Source: Pseudomonadota bacterium
GTDB lineage: Bacteria > Pseudomonadota > Alphaproteobacteria > Sphingomonadales > Sphingomonadaceae
Reading direction: 5' to 3'
Assembly (NCBI GenBank): GCA_023413015.1
Contig: JAEZQR010000301.1
Span: 1-17,938, forward strand
DNA length: 17,938 nt
Positions 13,022 through 17,938 of the stretch are shown piece by piece. Position 1 is the stretch's first letter. Each line of letters starts with the position of its first letter. The notes under the pieces were generated by a model. That model had not been told where the DNA came from. It worked only from the letters and a program-made list of their open reading frames with translations, and did not search any database. A program made the translations under genes and the position numbers.

Positions 13022-13689
13022 TGGCCTGGTCACGCGACGAGATGGCGGCACGCGCCGCGCGCGAGCTGAAGGACGGTTTCTACGTCAATCTCGGCATCGG
13101 CATGCCGACCCTGGTGGCGAACTATATCGCTCCCGGCATCGACGTGACGCTGCAGAGCGAGAACGGCATGCTCGGGATGGGACCCTTTCCTTACGAGGGC
13201 GAGGAGGATCCCGACCTCATCAATGCCGGCAAGCAGACGATCACTGAGCTCGACCGTACGAGCTATTTCAGCTCGGCCGACAGCTTCGGCATGATCCGCG
13301 GCGGGCATATCGACCTGTCGATCCTCGGCGCGATGGAGGTCGCGGAGAACGGCGACATCGCCAACTGGATGATCCCGGGCAAGATGGTGAAAGGCATGGG
13401 CGGCGCGATGGACCTCGTCGCCGGTGTCAAGCGCATCATCGTGCTGATGGAGCACAACTCGAAGGCGGGCGAGGCAAAGTTCAAGAAGGCCTGCACCCTG
13501 CCGCTCACCGGTCAGGGCGTGGTCGACATGATCATCAGTGATCTGGCCGTCTTCGAGCGGCCGGCGAAGGGCCAGCCCTTCCGCCTCGTCGAGTTGGCGC
13601 CGGGCGTCACGCTTGACGAGATCAAGGCCAAGACCGAAGCTCATTTCGAGGTCGCACTAGCGGATACCGGGAGTGTCGCGCTAAGCTGA
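13021..13689 (+). CDS. scoB: Succinyl-CoA:3-ketoacid (3-oxoacid) CoA-transferase subunit B
   Basis: 222 residues, ATG at 13021 overlapping the stop of subunit A. The catalytic glutamate that forms the CoA thioester is Glu47 in LQSENGMLGMGPF, the ENGxLG motif of beta subunits. Others: LGIGMPTLVANYI near the start, SFGMIRGGHIDLSILGAMEV, and NWMIPGKMVKGMGGAMDLV. Length and motifs are normal for the family. The gene is followed after only 4 bases by the cyclopropane-fatty-acid synthase gene, so all three are probably on one transcript. Confidence 0.95.
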   Translation: MAWSRDEMAARAARELKDGFYVNLGIGMPTLVANYIAPGIDVTLQSENGMLGMGPFPYEGEEDPDLINAGKQTITELDRTSYFSSADSFGMIRGGHIDLSILGAMEVAENGDIANWMIPGKMVKGMGGAMDLVAGVKRIIVLMEHNSKAGEAKFKKACTLPLTGQGVVDMIISDLAVFERPAKGQPFRLVELAPGVTLDEIKAKTEAHFEVALADTGSVALS

Positions 13690-13693
13690 GCCC

Positions 13694-14920
13694 ATGTGGC
13701 TCCTTTCGAAGCTGCTCGCCCGCATCATCAAGCGGGGCGAGCTGATCGTCACGGATGCCGCCGGGCGGGTCCACCGCTTCGGCGCGCCCGATCCGGCGCG
13801 GCCACCGGTCGCGATCCGCTTCACCGATGCTGCCACGCCGGGCCGCATTGCGCGCAACCCGCGGCTTGGGGTCGGTGAGGCATTCATGGACGGGCGGCTC
13901 GTCGTCGACCAGGGCGACGTGCTGGCGCTGCTCGATCTCGTGCTGTCGAACGCGCCGTGGGGCAGGGGCGATGGCCGCAAGCTGCTCAATCGCGGCGGCG
14001 GCAAGTGGCTCGCGCGCCTCGGCGAATGGAACCAGGCCGCGCGCTCGCGCCGCAACGTGGCGCATCACTATGATCTCGGCGACCGGCTCTACGACCTGTT
14101 CCTCGACGCCGATCGTCAATACAGCTGCGCCTACTTCACCGATCCGTCGAACAGCCTTGAGCAGGCGCAGGCCGACAAGAAGGCACACATCGCTGCCAAG
14201 CTGGCGTTGAAGCCGGGTCAGCGCGTCCTGGACATCGGCTGCGGCTGGGGCGGCATGGCGCTGTATCTCAACCGCGTCGCCGACGTCGACGTGCTCGGTA
14301 TCACGCTGTCGCAGGAGCAGCTGGCGACCGCGCGCCGGCGGGCGCAGGAGGCCGGCGTCGCCAACCGTGTGCGCTTCGAACTGATGGACTACCGTGCGGT
14401 CGAGGGACGCTTCGACCGGATCGTGTCGGTCGGGATGTTCGAGCATGTCGGCCGTCCGCAATACGAAACCTTCTTCCGCAAGTGCCGGTCGCTGCTCGCG
14501 GACGACGGCGTGATGCTGCTCCATACGATCGGGCGCATGGGCGGGCCGGGCACCACCGATGCCTTCACCGCCAAGTACATCTTCCCCGGCGGCTACAACC
14601 CGGCGCTGTCGGAGATCGTGTCGGCGAGTGAGCGTGTTAAGCTGATCGCCTCGGACGTTGAGACGCTGCGTCTCCATTACGCCCACACCATCGAGCATTG
14701 GTATGCACGTACCATGGCGGCCAGAGACGACATCGTCGCGATGTACGACGAGCGCTTCTACCGCATGTGGACCTTCTATCTGGCCGGCGCGATCACGGCG
14801 TTCCGCCATGGCGGACTGGTCAATTACCAGGTGCAGTATATCCGCGACCGCCGCGCGCTTCCCATTACGCGCGATTACATGATGACAGCCGAACGCGAGC
14901 TTCGCGCCAAGCCGGCCTGA
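13694..14920 (+). CDS. cfa: Cyclopropane-fatty-acyl-phospholipid synthase
   Basis: 408 residues, ATG at 13694, 4 bases after scoB. The enzyme methylates the double bond of unsaturated phospholipid acyl chains using S-adenosylmethionine, changing membrane fluidity and acid or solvent tolerance. An N-terminal non-catalytic part (1-110, with GEAFMDGRLVV) precedes the catalytic domain. Key motifs are NVAHHYDLGDRLYDLFLD (121-138), YSCAYF (143-148), the SAM-binding VLDIGCGWGG (178-187), GITLSQEQ (202-209), FEHVGRPQYETFF and IEHWYARTM. It belongs to the SAM-dependent class I methyltransferases and acts at the cytoplasmic face of the inner membrane. Related sphingomonad proteins may instead methylate other lipids; the family call is firm, the product is inferred. 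Confidence 0.93.
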   Translation: MWLLSKLLARIIKRGELIVTDAAGRVHRFGAPDPARPPVAIRFTDAATPGRIARNPRLGVGEAFMDGRLVVDQGDVLALLDLVLSNAPWGRGDGRKLLNRGGGKWLARLGEWNQAARSRRNVAHHYDLGDRLYDLFLDADRQYSCAYFTDPSNSLEQAQADKKAHIAAKLALKPGQRVLDIGCGWGGMALYLNRVADVDVLGITLSQEQLATARRRAQEAGVANRVRFELMDYRAVEGRFDRIVSVGMFEHVGRPQYETFFRKCRSLLADDGVMLLHTIGRMGGPGTTDAFTAKYIFPGGYNPALSEIVSASERVKLIASDVETLRLHYAHTIEHWYARTMAARDDIVAMYDERFYRMWTFYLAGAITAFRHGGLVNYQVQYIRDRRALPITRDYMMTAERELRAKPA

Positions 14921-14923
14921 CGC

Positions 14924-14942
14924 ATCGCTTCGGCGCGATTTT
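14924..14942 (+). terminator. Weak hairpin after cfa
   Basis: ATCGC (14924-14928) and GCGAT (14935-14939) enclose TTCGGC, followed by TTTTCC. Only five base pairs, but the position 4 bases after the cfa stop and the T-run make a modest intrinsic terminator possible. Confidence 0.4.
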
Positions 14943-14946
14943 CCGG

Positions 14947-14975
14947 CTGTGCGCCGCCTGCCTCCCCGCTATAGT
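14947..14975 (+). promoter_or_regulatory. Possible dnaN promoter
   Basis: TATAGT at 14970-14975 is a good -10 hexamer 39 bases before the dnaN ATG. At 17 bases upstream is CTGTGC, a poor -35. The 93-base gap between cfa and dnaN contains little else besides the hairpin at 14924-14942. Confidence 0.3.
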
Positions 14976-15013
14976 CGGCGGCAATCAGGGGCGATTTTAC
15001 GACGAGGACAAGA

Positions 15014-16114
15014 ATGAAGGCGACTGTCGAACGCGCGACGCTGCTCAAGTGTCTGGGCAACGTCCAGTCGGTGGTCGAGCGGCGCAACACCATCCCGATC
15101 CTGTCGAACGTGCTGATCGAGGCGACGAGCGACGGGCTTCGCCTGATGGCGACCGACCTCGACCTGCAGGTGGTCGAATCGATCGAGGCGAGCGTCGCGA
15201 CGCCCGGCGCGACGACGGTGTCGGCGCACACGCTGTTCGACATCGCGCGCAAGCTGCCCGAGGGCAGCCAGGTCGAATTGTCGGCCGAAGGCGGCCGCAT
15301 GACGGTGAGTGCGGGCCGGTTCAAGTCGAACCTTGCAACGCTGCCGCGCGACGACTTCCCCGTCATCGCCGAGAGCGACCTGCCGACGCGCTTCCGCCTG
15401 CCCGCCGAGACGCTCAAGCAGCTCATCGACAAGACGCGCTTCGCGATCTCGACCGAGGAGACGCGCTACTATCTGAACGGCATCTTCATGCATGTCGCGG
15501 ACGGCAAGCTCCGCGCGGTGGCGACCGACGGACACCGGCTGGCGCGCGTCACCACCGATCTGCCCGAGGGTGCGGCCGGCATGCCCGACATCATCGTGCC
15601 GCGCAAATGCGTGGCCGAGGTCCGCAAGCTGCTCGATGAGGTCGATGGCGAGGTCGAGGTGTCGATGTCGTCCTCGAAGATCCGCCTCGTGCTCGGCAAC
15701 GCGACGCTGACCTCGAAGTTGATCGACGGCACCTTCCCCGACTACAGCCGCGTCATCCCGACCGCGAACGACAAGCTGCTGAAGGTCGATCCGAAGAGCT
15801 TCGCCGAAGGCGTCGACCGCGTCGCGGCGATCGCCAGCGAGAAGACCCGCGCGGTGAAGCTCTCGCTCGACCGCGACCGCATCACGCTGTCGGTGACCAG
15901 CCCCGAGAACGGCACGGCGGCCGAGGAAGTGCCCGCCGACTATGTCTCGCCGCCGTTCGAGGTCGGTTTCAACGCGCGCTATCTTCTCGACATCCTCAGC
16001 GAGATCGAGGGCGATCAGGTCGAGGTGCACCTCGCCGACGCCGCCGCCCCGACGCTCATCCGCGAGGACGAGAAGTCGCCGGCGCTCTACGTGCTGATGC
16101 CGATGCGGGTGTGA
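15014..16114 (+). CDS. dnaN: DNA polymerase III beta sliding clamp
   Basis: 366 residues, the normal length, ATG at 15014 with GAGGA about 7 bases upstream. The dimeric ring clamps polymerase III and repair proteins onto DNA. Recognisable parts: NTIPILSNVLIEA (25-37), RYYLNGIFMHV, VATDGHRLARV, LIDGTFPDYSRVIP, and the terminal YVLMPMRV that forms part of the partner-binding pocket in all bacterial clamps. Three clamp folds of about 120 residues fit the length. The stop TGA overlaps the GTG start of the following NUDIX gene by four bases (GTGA). recF and gyrB follow, the classical order near many origins, but dnaA is not adjacent. Confidence 0.98.
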   Translation: MKATVERATLLKCLGNVQSVVERRNTIPILSNVLIEATSDGLRLMATDLDLQVVESIEASVATPGATTVSAHTLFDIARKLPEGSQVELSAEGGRMTVSAGRFKSNLATLPRDDFPVIAESDLPTRFRLPAETLKQLIDKTRFAISTEETRYYLNGIFMHVADGKLRAVATDGHRLARVTTDLPEGAAGMPDIIVPRKCVAEVRKLLDEVDGEVEVSMSSSKIRLVLGNATLTSKLIDGTFPDYSRVIPTANDKLLKVDPKSFAEGVDRVAAIASEKTRAVKLSLDRDRITLSVTSPENGTAAEEVPADYVSPPFEVGFNARYLLDILSEIEGDQVEVHLADAAAPTLIREDEKSPALYVLMPMRV

Positions 16115-16557
16115 CCCGGATCATCCGCATCGCCGCCGCGCTGGTGACGGACGATGCGGGCCGGGTCCTGCTCGTGCGCAAGCGCGGGACGGCGGTCTTC
16201 ATGCTTCCCGGCGGCAAGATCGACGCCGGCGAGCCGCCGCATGCCACGGTCGCACGCGAAATCGCCGAAGAATTGGGCGGAGCCGTCGATCCCGCGAGCC
16301 TTCGCTTCCTCGGCTGCTTTTCGGCGCCGGCGGCGAACGAACCCGGCTTTACGGTCGAAGCGGTGATCTATCGAGCCGGCATCGTCGGTGACGTGCATCC
16401 GGCCGCGGAGATCGAGGAGATGGCGTGGATCGACCCGAGTAACCCGGGCGGGATCGTTATGGCGCCCTTGGCGCGTGATCATGTCCTGCCGCACGCCATG
16501 AACGGCTGCCAGGCAAACATGCGTGGGCTCGCGCTTTCGGGTCCGGTTCACTACTAG
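16111..16557 (+). CDS. NUDIX hydrolase coupled to dnaN
   Basis: 148 residues from GTG at 16111, overlapping the dnaN stop by four bases. The complete Nudix box is at residues 35-57: GKIDAGE, seven residues, then REIAEELGG, with the metal-binding Glu50, Glu53 and Glu54. The preceding strand VLLVRKRGTAVFMLPGG is typical of MutT-like pyrophosphohydrolases. Such enzymes remove pyrophosphate from nucleoside diphosphate derivatives, including oxidised nucleotides; the substrate here is unknown. The tight overlap means translation depends on dnaN, which would match a nucleotide-pool-cleaning role beside the replication clamp, but this is inference. Residues after about 115 (RDHVLPHAMNG) are less conserved. 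Confidence 0.92.
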   Translation: MTRIIRIAAALVTDDAGRVLLVRKRGTAVFMLPGGKIDAGEPPHATVAREIAEELGGAVDPASLRFLGCFSAPAANEPGFTVEAVIYRAGIVGDVHPAAEIEEMAWIDPSNPGGIVMAPLARDHVLPHAMNGCQANMRGLALSGPVHY

Positions 16558-16588
16558 GCTGCCATGACCCTCGCGCCCGTGCAGCGAC

Positions 16589-17728
16589 GTGCCTGAAGAT
16601 CGGCTGATTCCTGCCCCTTCCTGGGTCGCGCGGGTGGCATTGCGCGACTTCCGTTCCTATATGGATCAGACGGTTGAGGTCGGGTCCGGGCCGGTCGTCG
16701 TCACCGGCGAGAATGGCGCGGGCAAGACCAATCTCCTCGAGGCGATCTCGCTCCTGAGCCCCGGCCGGGGGCTCCGCGGGGTGGGCTTGTCCGAACTGGC
16801 GCGCACGGGCGGACCGGGCACCTGGGCGGTGGCGGCGCGGGTCGAGAGCCAAGGGCCGATCGAGATTGGCACCGGCACGACGCCGACGAGCCGCGAGCGG
16901 CGGCAGGTGCGGGTGAACGGCGCGGCCGTCGCGGTCGCCTCGCTCGCCGAGTGGCTGTCGATCCTGTGGCTCACGCCTGCGATGGACCGGCTGTTCGTCG
17001 AAGGGGTCAGCGGGCGCCGCCGGTTCCTCGACCGGCTGACTTTGGCGCTGCACCCGGAGCATGCCGGACACGCCGCGCGCTACGAGGCAGCGATGCGGGC
17101 GCGCAATCGGCTGCTGACCGAGGAGAATGGCGCGGCCGACCCGGCGTGGCTCGCCGCGCTCGAACGCAAGATGGTCGAGCACGGGGTCTGCGTGGCGGAG
17201 GCCCGGCGCGACACGGTGGCGGCGCTGGCCGAGCGGCTGGCGCAAGCGCCGGAAAGCCTTTTCGCACGCGCGCGTGTGCGCGTGGACGGATGGGCGGAGA
17301 ATGAGCTAGAGATGCTCGTGGGGGGCGACGTCGAGGATGCGTTCGCCGCCGAGCTTCGGCAGCGGCGCCGGCAGGATGCGGCGGCGGGCCGGGCGACACT
17401 GGGACCGCACCGCACGGACCTGATCGTGGTTCACGCGGGCAAGGACATGCCGGCCGAGCGCTGCTCGACCGGCGAGCAGAAGGCGCTGCTGCTGGGGCTG
17501 ATCCTCGCGCACGCCGAACTGGTCGGCGAGCGGATGGGCCGGCGGCCGGTGCTGCTGCTGGACGAGGTCGCCGCGCACCTCGACGCCGGACGGCGCGACG
17601 CGCTGTTCGAGCGGCTGGTGCGCAGCGGCGGACAGGTTTGGATGACCGGAACGGACCGGTCGCTTTTCGCGGGACTGGAAGGTGCCGCGAGCTTCGTGGG
17701 CGTCCAAGAAGGGCGCTTACTGACCTGA
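16589..17728 (+). CDS. recF: DNA replication and repair protein RecF
   Basis: 379 residues. GTG at 16589 is the first start after an in-frame TGA at 16565; GTG at 16634, giving VALRDFRSY, is an alternative closer to the family's usual N-terminus. No clear ribosome binding site is seen. RecF is an SMC-like ATPase that helps load RecA at gapped DNA. Walker A is GENGAGKT (40-47, Lys46, Thr47). The ABC signature is CSTGEQKALLLGLI, and Walker B with the D-loop is PVLLLDEVAAHLD. RFRSY-type contact (DFRSY at 20-24) is also present. It lies 31 bases after the NUDIX gene, and its stop codon is inside a large hairpin before gyrB. Confidence 0.96.
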   Translation: MPEDRLIPAPSWVARVALRDFRSYMDQTVEVGSGPVVVTGENGAGKTNLLEAISLLSPGRGLRGVGLSELARTGGPGTWAVAARVESQGPIEIGTGTTPTSRERRQVRVNGAAVAVASLAEWLSILWLTPAMDRLFVEGVSGRRRFLDRLTLALHPEHAGHAARYEAAMRARNRLLTEENGAADPAWLAALERKMVEHGVCVAEARRDTVAALAERLAQAPESLFARARVRVDGWAENELEMLVGGDVEDAFAAELRQRRRQDAAAGRATLGPHRTDLIVVHAGKDMPAERCSTGEQKALLLGLILAHAELVGERMGRRPVLLLDEVAAHLDAGRRDALFERLVRSGGQVWMTGTDRSLFAGLEGAASFVGVQEGRLLT

Positions 17729-17770
17729 GCCGCGTGACGGCACGCATGAAGCGTGCCGCCGAGCGGCTCA
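17726..17770 (+). promoter_or_regulatory. Two-storey hairpin between recF and gyrB
   Basis: The outer stem TGAGCCGC (17726-17733) pairs perfectly with GCGGCTCA (17763-17770). The inner stem CGGCACGC (17738-17745) pairs perfectly with GCGTGCCG (17751-17758) around ATGAA. A symmetric 4-base internal loop (GTGA / CCGA) separates the stems. The first three bases are the recF stop codon, and the hairpin ends 10 bases before the gyrB ATG. No T-run follows, so it is not a classical intrinsic terminator; it could protect the recF end or control gyrB translation. Confidence 0.65.
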
Positions 17771-17780
17771 GCTACGTAGG

Positions 17781-17938
17781 ATGACTGAGTTGAGCGACGA
17801 ACAGAACAAGCAGAAGAGCGAGTACGGCGCGGAGTCGATCACGGTGCTGCGCGGCCTGGACGCCGTGCGCAAGCGGCCCGGCATGTACATCGGCGACACC
17901 GACGACGGCTCGGGCCTCCACCACATGGTGTTCGAGGT
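17781..17938 (+). CDS. gyrB: DNA gyrase subunit B, N-terminal part
   Basis: The first 52 codons are inside the window, and the gene runs off the right edge. After a polar leader of about 15 residues the conserved GyrB start is seen: EYGAESITVLRGLDAVRKRPGMYIG and DDGSGLHHMVFE. These form the ATP-lid and first helix of the GHKL ATPase domain that powers negative supercoiling. ATG at 17781 is preceded by GTAGG only, a close and weak ribosome binding site, and by the hairpin at 17726-17770. Confidence 0.96.
   Translation, partial: MTELSDEQNKQKSEYGAESITVLRGLDAVRKRPGMYIGDTDDGSGLHHMVFE

Overview
The window looks like a chromosomal segment of a high-GC alphaproteobacterium, most likely a sphingomonad (Sphingomonas or a relative). 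This rests on GC-rich codon use, the protein sequences, a dnaN / recF / gyrB group with no dnaA beside it, and a candidate EcfG-type stress promoter. It is densely packed, with no tRNA, rRNA, CRISPR, insertion sequence or prophage visible. The longest stretch without a gene is about 190 bases.

Layout, left to right. (1) 1-608: 3' part of an unrecognised protein with an HEMLH zincin-like motif. (2) 639-3869, minus strand: a DUF1003 membrane protein, a heme-oxygenase-like putative diiron protein, and then the tail of a three-gene unit read as lemA lipoprotein - secreted TPM-domain protein - membrane TPM-domain protein (4453 down to 2292). A dispersed palindromic repeat lies exactly at the lemA/TPM junction and is read as the first ~38 codons of the TPM protein. 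(3) 4644-6877, plus strand: a secreted parallel beta-helix protein followed by a diheme c-type cytochrome of the SO2930 type, a widely co-occurring pair of unknown function. (4) 6928-8200, minus strand: folE (GTP cyclohydrolase I), two tiny polar proteins, and a KGG-repeat stress protein at the head of the cluster, preceded by an EcfG-like promoter. (5) 8319-10938, minus strand: histidine phosphatase, rlmN, and a 2-oxoglutarate/Fe(II) oxygenase that overlaps the end of rlmN and has no standard start codon near its conserved N-terminus. (6) 11069-12240, plus strand: two tandem paralogous small outer-membrane beta-barrel proteins with partly duplicated upstream DNA and a strong terminator. (7) 12299-14920: both subunits of a succinyl-CoA:3-ketoacid-type CoA transferase, then a cyclopropane-fatty-acid synthase, in one tight operon. 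(8) 15014-17938: dnaN, an overlapping NUDIX hydrolase, recF, a large two-storey hairpin, and the first 52 codons of gyrB.

Most genes are ordinary housekeeping or envelope functions. The less understood parts are the beta-helix/diheme-cytochrome pair, the stress-promoter small-protein cluster, the oxygenase coupled to rlmN, the repeat captured at the start of the TPM protein, and the hairpin in front of gyrB.
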